This document shows, one piece after another, positions 53,931-64,000 of a stretch of 64,000 nt of DNA. The notes under the pieces are model-generated. The model was not told the DNA's origin. It saw only the letters and a list, made by a program, of their open reading frames with translations, and ran no database searches. Numbering within the stretch: the stretch's first letter is position 1; each line of letters begins with the position of its first letter. A program made the position numbers and the translations under genes. The DNA comes from Hyalella azteca (lineage: Eukaryota > Arthropoda > Malacostraca > Amphipoda > Hyalellidae): assembly GCF_000764305.2 (NCBI RefSeq), contig NW_025947281.1, positions 1-64,000 of the forward strand. Reading direction: 5' to 3'.

Positions 53931-54598
53931 CAGTGGGATCTTTCCAATCCTGGCACTTTCCTGGATGAGAGCCTGAGAGGATCCCAATTTTTCTCAACTT
54001 TCTCAAGTCAAGGACCTCAGTTTCAAAGTTTTTGATGCAAGCTTTGCAAGTCTGCAAGATACCAAGTGTAGACTGTCTGACTGTGCAGTAGTAACTTAGC
54101 CTACTACTAGTCTAACTAGCCTAGGGTAAACGCGGTATATTCCGACACATTAAGGACGCATCGAGAAATGAAAAACTATAAAAAAATAACCGTATGCGTT
54201 ACTCGAGTTCTGTTTGCTTGATGTGACTCACAAAGCACCGTACTATGCGCCAGCAATGATGAAACATCACAAAATGTTGCCATATTTATTTAAAAGCCTT
54301 TAGAATGCAAAACTACCAAATCCCTATACCGGTATTCTGACACTGTGTGTGGCAATATTTGGCACGTGGTGAGGCGTAATCCGTCCGCGCTTCAAATTCT
54401 ACTGATACGTAATGCCGTCATCCACGTGTTTGAATTCCGTTCGCTGTGTGAACTGTATTGGAATACAACACGGCTTTGAATTAGAACACTAATGAATATT
54501 TAACACTACTTAATTACGCTTTTAATTAACAACTATTAAGCTTTACTCAACTTAATCATCTATTAATTTATTTACCACTTGAAATCAGCAAATACAAG

Positions 54599-57351
54599 CA
54601 GGACGGAATTCTAATATTGACGGTTCATATTATTCCCGATACACCTACACCAGTTTTTCAATACAACATTATTTGAGGCAAAAAAATGAACTTCTTATAG
54701 GCTTTAAACACGTATGGGTATGATAAGTTTCTATAAGGTAATTCACTTGGAAATGTTGCATGCCAGCAAGGCTGCAGGCAGCAGGCGCAGCTTTCACTCA
54801 ACAATTAAAATTACACAAAGTATTAGTTTGTTAAAGATTTGTCTCTTAATATGACTGCAAAGAAGTAAACTTAATAAAGTAATTACAGCTACCATGACTA
54901 CGCTGTCAAGCAGACTTTCCATGATGCACACACTAAACACGCAATTCATGGGAGCGAGACTAAATAGAACAACAAAAGCAGGCGCCCAGCATGCAACTAC
55001 AAAAACAAATGACGATCACAGCAGCGGCGGCACGGTTCATAACGTTAATATACTCAATGCAAGAGAATGATTAATTATGATATTTCGATAGAGGTTTGAA
55101 ATATTTTCGGAAGCCTAAAACTATAACAAATTATTTTGTTACTTTGACATGGTCGATTTCAAAATAAATATTTTAATGCGAATTCATGAAAAACGTTTAA
55201 AATAAATTGAATAATGTTCATTTATATCTATAGGTGGGAGTAATTCGAGTAAACAACGAATCGATTTATTATCCTTTAAATAAGAATCATTGCATTGAAA
55301 ACTTCTGGAAGATGTGTCCACCGCAATATTTGTACAGCAGTATGGAATTCTGTATAGGTAATATATTATCATGTTAACAAAAGAAAATGTATAGAAAAAT
55401 TTACCACCTTACACCTTCCACCGAAGTGACAATTGATACTCTTACACTGAGCTTGTCAGAAACTGCAGACACCCGGACAGCTGCACTTCCTTTAACTCGC
55501 TTGCGTGTGGTTCGAAAACCAATAAAAAGTCGGTAACTCTTCCCTCCAATACATACACTAGTCGTGTATCTGTATCGACAAATTTTTTAATGAATATGTT
55601 CCAAAATAAAAATAAAAATTACGTAAACTTTCGCAGAAAATTCTCACAAATTCACAAATACCAACAAAGTTCTCAAATCCACACAGAATGATGGGATAAA
55701 CTGCTAATCTTTCACAGCGTATGGCAACATTGTGTTGACTGTTGACATTAGACAAGACGGTGTTGGCGGGGGTGGTTTAGGCTACTTTGCAGCACACCCT
55801 CTTGTTCCTCTTATATGTTGTCCCCTTTTTCCCTCTTATGTGTGTTACTGTGTGTTTATATTGAAGTGTTTAACTATTTTATAAATTCAACTAAAATAAT
55901 TCTCATTCTTTTCAGGTCAGGTTTAGATCAGTAATTGATTACATAAATTTATGCCAAAAACTATTCTAAAGTGTGGTGCTGTCTAAATTGTCCCATGCTC
56001 CCTAGTCCCTAACCTCTCAAGTGATTTGCTGGAAAGCTCTCCTTAGTCCTTGACCTCTTGAGTGATTAGCACCCTATAAACCTCCTGACTGACTTGCATT
56101 GGAAGCAGTTATTGGTGTGCATCTTATTCATTGGTCCGTGTGCATTTTTACTTGGCGTCATATTTAGTTCAGCTTCAGCTAATCAGTTTTACACATTTCC
56201 CTTTATTCTGTCATTATTCTGTCACTTTCACTGTATGAGATCCCAATAGTTATTAGAACCAGTATTTGCGTTTCATTTTCCTTTTCAACCTCTAGTCATC
56301 ATATTAGTTTCACTAATTCTTGGTTACCAACAAGTTAGTCAAAGTAGGCGACGAGTTCGTCTCACCCGCGTTGAGACACCGGTAACAACGGTGTCAGACA
56401 CCTTGTTTTGGTCTTGTAAAGTTCAATTTCATAATAAATAGATTTGATCCACATTTCACAGTGACATTTAAATGATCAAAAATTGTTTCAAAATTCAAAC
56501 ACCAATTGATACGCTTCTAAATACGAATTTATTCATGTTTTCGACTTTTCGCCCTATAATGTCAAATTTGTCTTAATAACTTCACTTCAAATCCTGAATG
56601 ATTTTGTCTCCCATGGCGAGTTTTCAAAGGTCTTGTGTCTTTTAGAAAACGTTGGTTGTTTATAAGCAGTAATTATTTTATTTTAATGAACCAAAGAAAG
56701 TTAAGTCATCAAAATAACAAAATCATTAAATTTAAAATATTAAGTTATATGAGTGAGATCATCAATTATCAAAGAAGCTGTAAGAGAAAAATTGTTGTTT
56801 TTGATGTAAAAGAATGTTTTTAATTTAAAAGAAATGCAATACTTGATTTTCAGAAACTCGATGCAAAAATTAATGATCCCTATTAGAATTCAGCAGACCC
56901 GACTCATTCAGAATTAAATTGAAAAAGTTGGTACCTATTTGAAATTTATGCTTTTACAAATTGCTTAATTGAACACAGTGCAGAAATTCAAGCTCACCTA
57001 TGAGTATGAATTTAAGTCTCATGACTGGAGATCTCAAAATTTATTGTACTACCACATATGTTTGATACATAAGCTTTTTGTCCTTTTGATGAACAGAGTT
57101 CATTTAGGTTCTATTGACTGTAATAGGTAGAATGATGCCACATATTTGCGGCCATCCAATGATTGGTTGACGGCTTTGACTTTTGATACCACTGTACAAA
57201 TATTGCGGTGGACACATCTTCCAGAAGTTTCAATGCAAAGATTCTTATTTAAAGGATAATAAATCAATTCGTTGTTGTTTACTCGAATTACTCCCACCTA
57301 TAGATATAAATGAACATTATTCAATTTATTTTAAACGTTTTTTTATATATT
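54599..57351. mobile_element. 2.75 kb insertion with 7-bp duplication ATACAAG
   Basis: The split family element resumes after ATACAAG, which is found on both sides (54592-54598 and 57352-57358). The insert carries no convincing protein. It contains two inverted partial copies of a repeat also found intact at 61866-62400: one at about 54920-55345 and one at about 57060-57340. The insert's own ends (CAGGACGGAATTC and TTTTTTTATATATT) are not inverted repeats, so its class is unknown. Confidence 0.8.
57060..57340. repeat. Inverted partial copy of the 61.9-62.4 kb repeat
   Basis: TAGGTTCTATTGACTG, ATTTGCGGCCATCCAATGAT, GATTCTTATTTAAAGGATAA and CTCCCACCTATAGATATAAA are reverse complements of landmarks at 62130-62340. 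The matching direct part lies at 55195-55345. Confidence 0.85.
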
Positions 57352-58296
57352 ATACAAGTATACTTAAAGGATTCCTAATATATTCACAGACGTATTTAAA
57401 AGTCTCAAACCATAATATTCTTCCTATACAAACAGTTATTAACTATTTGGTAGTGAACCAAATACCATTGACAATGGTAGAGCAAGGTCAACTGTCAAAT
57501 TTGACACATTTTTCGATGATCTCACTGGGTAGCATGCATCGTCTCTCTTTGGATCTCAATATTTTCCCGCTAGATAGCCAAGACCTAGTGTTTTGGCATT
57601 AGTTTGACGCACAAATATATGACTTCACCATTTCAACCAACAACAAATGCATGGAACTAAAACAAAGCTTAATATAAAGGAAAAACTAGAGAGGTGACGG
57701 AATTACCCACGATGTCGATTGTCGGAATATACCGCGTTTACCCTACTTAGATCAGTTAAATGTTTATATTTATAGCTATCACTAGCAGGCTAAAATTATG
57801 ACAAATGCTTAAGGCCCTGATTGAGACCCGAGAGGCTTCGAGCAGGCTGGGCTCTTCCCTAAGCGTTTCTTCACTAATTAGGATAGACTTTACTCCACTC
57901 GCAAATGAGATGGCGATATGGATTTTTCCATACTTACCCAGCTATTTATTTATAAGCGTCGACCAGTGATAAAAAATATGTAAACTTTGTATTAAAAGAG
58001 TTTTAATGAGAGGAAATTTCAAGAAACTTTGATTATTGTTCATCATGTCTGCGACTTTTACACTTTTTTCAAGTTATAAACAGGTTGTAATTTTTATTGT
58101 CAATTGAATGGTATATTCGGCATTCCTTGATCAGCTTCCTTGTTATAGATATTTTCTACCAAAAAATATTTATGATCGAGTCTGTTGATACGCGGAGGCA
58201 TAGTGGCAAAGCAGAAACTTTTTTAGACTCTGCCTGTGCCTCAAGTTCACTTTTGAGTCCTATAAGTAGACCAGAGAAGTATCCTGGATACCAGCA

Positions 58297-58548
58297 TTGT
58301 TATACATAAGAAATGGGTATAAATCTGGAGTAAATGAGGAAATTAAAAATGAACTGATTCTAGAAAATCTCTGCTTTGTCACTATGCGCGGAGGGAAAAT
58401 CCCGCATACTAGCTGCTCAAATGGAGACGTTGTGAGCCTTGTGACGGTTGTGCAATGTTTGAGGGGAAAGAGACGTCGTAAATTACTCAACTGTCAGTTC
58501 ACAACGGGTGGCATGGTAAAGGCGAAGTCAATGAGGGGCGAAGAATAA
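58297..58548 (+). CDS. 83-codon open frame, unrecognised
   Basis: KSGVNEEIKNELILENLCFV followed by TMRGGKIPHTSCSNGDVVSL is protein-like. No family known to me. Possibly a decayed or lineage-specific fragment. Confidence 0.2.
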   Translation: MLYIRNGYKSGVNEEIKNELILENLCFVTMRGGKIPHTSCSNGDVVSLVTVVQCLRGKRRRKLLNCQFTTGGMVKAKSMRGEE

Positions 58549-58850
58549 TACGTGGCCAGTGGTCGGCCTATCCAATTAGCCACCTGAAAGCGACCAGTTG
58601 CCGCGAAGAAGGGTCTGGCTAGGATATCATATTACAAAGAGTACAAGCTTGAAGCTCGAGGGTAGCGACTGGCCAGGCTTTGAGCAGATCAAGGATTTTA
58701 CACGATGGTCGCAAAAACCTCCCTCTCAGACTTTGCTGCATTTTGACTACAACTACAAGCCTTAATTCTACCCTGTTTAAACATTAAAGGATTTCAAATT
58801 TATTTTTTCATATTATTCACCTACCGTATTACCTACAAAAAAAAGGTAAT

Positions 58851-59200
58851 TTGTAGTTTTTTACATCTGTACGATCCCCAATTAAAATGGTGCAAACAAC
58901 AGGAAGGAAGCCCTGATGCAGGATGTCCTAAAACAGTGCTGATTATATAAAAAATAAGATAATTATCAAAAACTATAAAGTAATATTGCAAGGCATACCA
59001 GACAATCTGACGCCTGACGGCATGTAAAATTTGATGCAAAGCCAAATGCATTGTAGTTTGTACATCTGCACGATTCACAATTAAAATGGTACAAATAACA
59101 TAAAAAATAGCCCCAAGGTAAAATGTTCTAAAAAAAGCTGATTAGGCCTATATAGAAATAAGATAATTATCGAAAAGTAGTATTGCAACTTGCAAGGGGT
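58851..59200. repeat. Two ~150-bp tandem units, ~200-bp period
   Basis: GTAGTTTTTTACATCTGTACGA ... AATTAAAATGGTGCAAACAA ... AAATAAGATAATTATCAAAA is repeated about 200 bases later as GTAGTTTGTACATCTGCACG ... AATTAAAATGGTACAAATAA ... AAATAAGATAATTATCGAAA. Confidence 0.85.
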
Positions 59201-59833
59201 GCGAGACAACATAACGCATAGGTACATATGCCGTCGCAGCCATGATACGGCACTGCACAACGCACTGGTAATCTGGTATGGTAGCAGGTAGCCTATCATA
59301 GGCTATCGGGCCATCGGCATTTCAGCAAATTCAGCAGGCTGCCTATGGTGGATATATTCGTTGTTATGAAAATGGATGCCACTAACTAAGGAATCGGGCG
59401 AGTATATAAAAGTGTTAGCTAACAGCGACCTCTACTGAGCGTAAATAAAAATGTCACAATGATTTATCACGTGGATATTTCAACAATATTTCTAGCTTTA
59501 TTGCAAATCAGTTTTATACTAAAAATTTGTCATATATACATATTATTCTGAAATTTCAGAATATAAATAATTTATTTTCTTGCACACAATTTTTAGGTGT
59601 CGCTTCTGAATATAGAGGACGTTTCCTGCGATGCTGTTTTGATACTGTGGTCGCGACTTCTTCGTCACCTACAACCTGTCATCATCATCATTACTGTGGT
59701 CGCGAGTTTCGAAACTTCGAATGCGGTACGCCAGTGATCTTTGGATCAGTGAAGTAAACAAAACGTTTGCGCTTGGCTAATGAGCACTACAGTTTGTATG
59801 AATTAAAAAGCGAGCAAACAGGAAGTAATTATC

Positions 59834-59946
59834 ATGGATGCAGATCTCTATGATGAGTTTGGGAATTATATGGGCCCAGACTTGGATAGTGATGAAGAAG
59901 AAGAAATTGAAGATGGTGTTGCAGAAGAGGATATTGATATTAATGG
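59834..59946 (+). CDS. EFTUD2: EFTUD2 (U5 snRNP 116 kDa GTPase, Snu114) first coding exon
   Basis: The ATG at 59834 opens MDADLYDEFGNYMGPDLDSD followed by an acidic run (EEEEIEDG, AEEDIDIN). This N-terminus is a hallmark of the spliceosomal GTPase EFTUD2/Snu114, which binds the U5 snRNP core and controls Prp28 and Brr2-dependent remodelling. The exon ends at a consensus donor (AATGG|GTGAGT, 59946/59947) in the acidic tail. The rest of the protein (about 970 residues in relatives, with the EF-G-like GTPase domains) is not seen in the remaining 4 kb, so the first intron is longer than that, or the assembly is broken by the adapter junction at 60509-60545. The upstream GAAGTAATTATC leader is AT-rich; start choice is fixed by conservation. 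Confidence 0.88.
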
Positions 59947-60508
59947 GTGAGTGAGGTGAGGGTAAACTCCTGAATTTAGCCTTATCATGGCTTATGCCTT
60001 GTACATATTAGGTATCACATAGCTAGTTGACCTTATACCCTATACCTACTATTACTATCCTTATTAGATGAGGATTTACAATCTAAATTTGAGATCAATT
60101 TGTTGTCCAGTCAATTTTCAATTTTACATAAGTAATACTGAATTATATTTATAGGCTATTGATCACATTTTCCTTGCTCAGCGAAAAAAATTTCACTTGT
60201 CAAAAAATTAGTGCATCATCGGTCATCACAAAATTGTGCATAGCATGTCATGTATAGAATTGTGCACCAGGCATCATAGAATGGAAAGTAATTCAACAAA
60301 ACTATGATTTATTTCTCCAAACTAGTCTGGAAAAGTCCTATTCTTGTCTGAAATATCGCGGCTCTAATATCATATAATTTCAGTAGGTATGAAATCTCGT
60401 GGCTTGAATGTCATAAATTTTTGTTTGATTAAAAAATCGCGGTTTGCACTTCGCAAACATGTCATTTCATAAAATTTTCAACTTCCGCAATCCGCATTGC
60501 TTTACCGT

Positions 60509-60545
60509 TGTCTCTTATACACATCTAGATGTGTATAAGAGACAG
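60509..60545. other. Second Nextera mate-pair junction adapter (artefact)
   Basis: TGTCTCTTATACACATCT joined to AGATGTGTATAAGAGACAG: 37 of the 38 bases of the mosaic-end pair (first C absent). As at 4356, flanking sequences may not be neighbours in the genome. It falls in the first intron of EFTUD2, just left of a transposase fragment. Confidence 0.96.
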
Positions 60546-60736
60546 TTCGAGCTGTGTGAGCTGTAGCCCCATCCTGCTGGAACCACACGTCTCTCAATGC
60601 TTCATTTTCAACAATGTTTTCCATCATGGGCTGTAAGAAATTTTGCAGCATAGCGATTGGAATTCACTGTTACGGTTACTCCCTCCTCTGAGAACGACTC
60701 CAACAGTGTGTTGCAGCTAACGGCCCCCATCTTCCA
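60546..60736 (-). pseudogene. Tc1/mariner-type DDE transposase fragment
   Basis: The minus strand reads WKMGAVSCNTLLESFSEEGV and TVTVNSNRY, then, after a one-base frame change, MLQNFLQPMMENIVENEALR, DVWFQQDGATAHTAR. The QQDGATAHTAR block holds the second catalytic aspartate of the DDE nuclease of insect Tc1/mariner-like elements. The fragment is cut off at the adapter junction on its C-terminal side; the PRSPDL part expected next is missing. Frameshift plus truncation make it inactive. It is a fragment of an autonomous element of the kind that could move the TA-flanked elements nearby, though no direct link is shown. Confidence 0.85.
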
Positions 60737-60896
60737 GATATTGTTTGCAAAACATAAGTATTCTAAATGGTATGTTATGCTAACCTCTAGGAAAATAAAC
60801 TTTCTTCTTTATGTAGTACCTCCATTACTCTTTTATTTTACCTCAAAACTGCTCAATCGGTTCTGCTCCACCCTGTATATTGAGAGGTCGAGATAG

Positions 60897-61225
60897 TATT
60901 GACCTTTCAGGCAATCAGAAAGATTTTCCACCCTAATACAAGTATTCTAATTAAAATATTTAATTTCAATCTTTAAATACCGGTATGTGAATTTGAAACT
61001 AGAAACAAAACAATTACAATTATAAGACTATATATAAAATAATTAAATGCAATGAATGGATATAAAATATTTGAATTGTGCACATGTGTATTTCAAACAG
61101 TGTTAGCTTTTCTCATAACTTAAGTCTCATTTCAAGTCGTATGAGGTTTGTTTGGTTATCGCTCAGTTTATATTTAGTATTGGTTTATTGGTCTGAATTA
61201 AATGAGAACAGTGCAGTCAGTCACT
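60897..61225. other. AT-rich stretch with no recognised gene
   Basis: Presumed EFTUD2 first-intron sequence if the assembly is correct. Nothing recognised. Confidence 0.35.
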
Positions 61226-61431
61226 CAGTCACTACTAGTCGGTGTGTATAGAGGGTAGAGTCTGGTAGATTTATAGGACACAAAACTAGTAGATCTATTG
61301 ATAGTGCTGTGCACTGTGCTATCAGCTACAGTCACTACTAGTCGGAGTGTATGGAGGGTAGAGTCTGGTAGATTTATAGGACACAAAACTAGTAGATCTA
61401 TTGATAGTGCTGTGCACTGTGCTATCAGCTA
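61226..61431. repeat. Two 103-bp tandem units, almost identical
   Basis: CAGTCACTACTAGTCGG to GCTATCAGCTA (61226-61328) repeated at 61329-61431 with only about two differences (GTGTGTATAGAGG versus GAGTGTATGGAGG). A very recent duplication, or an assembly slip. Confidence 0.95.
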
Positions 61432-61739
61432 CCTATCTGTTACGTGACTCTTCAATGTTTAGAAGATCTGCATTCCTGAAGTGTTTTTGTATATTGAAGC
61501 CAGTTAAATGGTCAATATTTAGCTCATTGCCTTGCTCCATACAAACTTTACAAAGCTAATGAATAGACTCATCAATAATTGTTTACCCAAAAATCCCTAA
61601 GTGGTGAACGCCACCTTGGCATGTTGGCCAATGGCCATTATTGAAGGCAATAAGTGCCCTTTTTAGCCATCCATTATGATCCATATACTGTTATTGTTAG
61701 TAGGCTACTTGCAACATAAATAATAACGCCTCAAAAATA

Positions 61740-61852
61740 CAAAAAAGCTGAAAAAATCAAAAAAATCAAATAAATCAAAAAAATCATGAAAAAATAAAAA
61801 AAAACATTGATTTTTGATTTTTTTGATTTTTTTAAAAAAATCAAAAAAATTG
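61740..61852. repeat. AAATCA-rich simple repeat forming an inverted repeat
   Basis: AAAAAAATCAAATAAATCAA at the left faces TTTTTTGATTTTTTTGATTT at the right: a low-complexity fold-back. Confidence 0.8.
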
Positions 61853-61865
61853 CCAACCCTGAATT

Positions 61866-62400
61866 AGCTACATGATGCACACACTAAACATGCAATTCAT
61901 GGGAGCGAGACTACATAGAAAAATGAAGGCAGGCCCCCGGCATGCAAATGACAGAAACGAATGATGATCGCGGCAGCGGCAGCACGATGCATAACGTTCA
62001 TATGCTCAATGCAAGAGAATGATTAATTATGATATTTCTGATAGAGGTTTGAAATATTTTTGGAAGCCTAAAATGTGAACAAATTATCTTATTACTCTGA
62101 CATGGTTGATTTCAAAATAAATATGAATGAGGTTCATTTATATCTATAGGTGGGAGTAAACAATTACGAATCAATTTATTATCCTTTAAATAAGAATCTT
62201 TGCATTGAAACATCTATATGATGTGTCTACCACAATATTTGTACAGTGGTATCAAGAGTCATAGCCGTCAACCGATCATTGGATGGCCACAAATATGTAG
62301 CATCGTTCTACCTATTAGGCTATTATGGTCAGTAGAACCTAAATAAACTCTTGTTTATCGTAAGGACAAAAAGCTTATAACAAGCTTTCGTGGTAGTAAC
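61866..62400. repeat. Intact copy of the repeat found split at 54.9-57.3 kb
   Basis: TGATGCACACACTAAACATG, GCAATTCATGGGAGCGAGAC, CATGGTTGATTTCAAAATAA, TATAGGTGGGAGTAA and GTCAACCGATCATTGGATGG appear in one uninterrupted block. The 54.9 kb and 57.1 kb segments each cover part of it, in opposite orientations. No coding sequence. Confidence 0.85.
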
Positions 62401-62454
62401 GGAGTCCAATTAATCATTCGTATACTTAGTGCAAGAGAATGAATAATTATGTTG

Positions 62455-62577
62455 TTTCTAATCAAACAAACAAAAACTTTTTCTGTTTCTGATCAAACGA
62501 ACAAAAACTTCTGATCAAACGAACGAAAACTTCTGATCAAACTAACGAAAACTTTTGATCAAATGAACGAAAACAAA
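62455..62577. repeat. ~21-bp tandem repeat, TTCTGATCAAACGAACAAAA
   Basis: About six imperfect units of CTGATCAAACGAACGAAAACT. AT-rich microsatellite-like array. Confidence 0.9.
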
Positions 62578-62669
62578 CTTTTTGAAGATAATTCTGAAAT
62601 TGTAAATAATGTCTATTGAATTCTAATACCAATCGTTACTTGTAGCATCGTATTTCCAAAAATCAAGTA

Positions 62670-63632
62670 CCGTAAAATGGGGTAACTTAGACCACTTTCT
62701 TTTTTATAAATGATGCCATTTTTTTACTAGCTAAATTAAACTTGAATTGAAACATGCAAAATACAGGTCTATACTCTAGCTTCACTCACCATAAATTGCT
62801 GGCTCCTGCCTCTCAGAGTCTTTATGTAATCTCAAAAAAAGTGATGGGTCTTTGTTACCCCAGTTCCTGAGGTAACTTAGACCGGGTGGTAAAATCAATT
62901 ATATTTTTTGATAAAATAACTCCAAATAACTCCAGGTTTTGGTGCATTGTAGTAGAACCCTTCTAGTTACATATGCAAATGACAAACTTGAGGAAAGTGT
63001 CATAGTTTGCAAATGGGGGGCGCCGCCCCATAATGAGGGAAATGTGACTACCTAATGGCAGCCCTGATGGGGTAATATTGACTGGCTTGGAAATTAAGTT
63101 AAAATTACCATATATAAGACTCTGTAGAGTCTGAAACATATAGAAAAAACATAAATAGGCTGTCAAACATAAAATATGTTAATTTTATATTAACTTCCAA
63201 GCCGGTCTATGTTACCCCATTAGGGCTGACATTAGGTGGTCTAAGTTATCCCATTTGGGGATGGCGCCCCCCCATTTGCAAACTATGACACTTTCCTAAA
63301 ATTTGTCATTTGCATATGTAACTAGAAGAGTTCTACTACAATGCATCAAAACCTGGAGTTATTTAACCAAAAATTAAAAAAATTGGAGGGGGTACTCTGA
63401 CATGCTTTAAATAATAGATTTTTTTCATGGGTCACACTTTAATTTTTTAACCTATTAGATATGCAAACTTTTCAAATCTTCCTATTGTGTTATGTAGCCT
63501 CAGTATTAGGCCTTTAATGCCCATTGACAAAATTTTTCTATGTCAAATAGTTTTTGAGTTGTGGGGGTTTTTGTTAAAAAAATGAAAAGTGGTCTAAGTT
63601 ACCCCGCCGGTCTAAGTTACCCCATTTTACGG
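62670..63632. mobile_element. TA-flanked element with long internal inverted arms, 963 bp
   Basis: CCGTAAAATGGGGTAACTTA at the left end and TAAGTTACCCCATTTTACGG at the right, flanked by TA. Inside, 62930-63010 (GTAGTAGAACCCTTCTAGTT, TATGCAAATGACAAACTTGA) is mirrored by 63250-63355 (GCGCCCCCCCATTTGC, CTAGAAGAGTTCTACTAC). Ends resemble the 44540-46112 element (CCGT[A/C]AAATGGGGTAA). No transposase. Confidence 0.9.
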
Positions 63633-64000
63633 TATTGCATTTCTCTTAATTGAAAAACATTCTTTTACATCAAAAATAGTGATTTTTTTTCTTACAGCTC
63701 CTCACGAATGACAAATGACGATCTCACCTGTATTCAAGAAAAGTTTCTGAAATAGTAGGAACATTTCCATTATCATTCTGATATAGAAGCGTCATTTCTG
63801 CTCTTATATATAAACAGGATTAATAAAATACCTATCAAATCCATCCAATGTCATTCAATTTGTGATGTATGAATGACAGTTTTACTTTCATTCCTATGAT
63901 GCTCATTTTTACCGGTTGAAGCTGTAGAATTAAATTGAAAAATTAATTAAAATTAAATTTTACTAAATCAAATTTTATTATTTAATACACTAGATGGTGC
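63633..64000. other. AT-rich stretch with no recognised gene
   Basis: No feature supported; presumed EFTUD2 intron if the assembly is contiguous. Confidence 0.35.

Larger units (their letters stand above)
54124..57743. mobile_element. TA-flanked element split by a 2.75 kb insertion
   Basis: Ends match the 46488-47404 element (GGGTAAACGCGGTATATTCC and its complement; TA at 54122-54123 and 57744-57745), in opposite orientation. The left part (to 54598) and right part (from 57359) together cover the family length (about 860 bp). The interior was interrupted by a later insertion (54599-57351). Confidence 0.9.
57746..59833. other. Stretch upstream of EFTUD2, mostly featureless
   Basis: It contains the open frame 58297-58548 (listed) and a tandem duplication at 58851-59200. 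The last ~150 bases (TCGCGACTTC and TCGCGAGTTTCGAAACTTCG at 59650-59720) are less AT-rich and probably include the EFTUD2 promoter and 5' leader, but no TATA or initiator was identified with confidence. Confidence 0.35.

Overview
This is a eukaryotic, AT-rich, gene-poor and repeat-dense window, most likely from an arthropod. Support for a eukaryote: two spliced genes with phase-matched GT-AG introns, the first exon of the U5 snRNP GTPase gene EFTUD2, and four kinds of LINE or DNA-transposon coding sequence. The arthropod call is softer: it rests on the style of the transposons, and I cannot name a species. No operons, CRISPR arrays or bacterial genes are present.

Layout. 1-0.7 kb: two candidate terminal exons on the minus strand. 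2-6.3 kb: two diverged ~0.95 kb direct repeats enclosing a 909-bp hAT-type element with a perfect 8-bp target duplication and a sequencing-adapter junction. 6.5-11.4 kb: two young, nearly identical copies of a Jockey-like LINE (minus strand) joined head to tail, which creates a 660-codon endonuclease-gag fusion frame. 11.4-12.3 kb: a ~40-bp tandem array. 12.8-14.3 kb: a dead 5'-truncated CR1-like LINE. 16.9-18.2 kb: a 1.2 kb inverted-repeat element. 19.1-19.3 kb: an 18S rRNA fragment inside a GC-rich repeat. 20.0-20.6 kb: a frameshifted RING/B-box gene. 21-23.4 kb: two minisatellites. 24.9-27.1 kb: a three-exon C-type lectin gene (plus strand). 27.6-30 kb: DNA-transposon remnants and a 282-bp gap. 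31.7-36.5 kb: CR1-like copies, one almost full length (minus strand). 41.9-44.4 kb: a four-exon gene (minus strand) for a 430-residue protein I do not recognise. 44.5-47.4 kb: two TA-flanked elements. 49.5-52.8 kb: a frameshifted RTE-like (CFDP2-like) LINE. 54.1-57.7 kb: a TA-flanked element split by a 2.75 kb insertion with a 7-bp target duplication. 59.8 kb: EFTUD2 exon 1. 60.5 kb: a second adapter junction beside a Tc1/mariner transposase fragment. 61.2-63.6 kb: tandem and inverted repeats.

The host genes visible (C-type lectin, the 430-residue protein, EFTUD2 exon 1, the broken RING/B-box gene) have no evident functional link. The dominant story is layered transposition: elements inside elements, with target duplications good enough to order the insertions. 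I found no convincing new defence or metabolic system. Two Nextera mate-pair junction sequences, a 282-bp gap and two single N bases show that the assembly is imperfect, so frameshifts and chimeric joins here should be read with that in mind.
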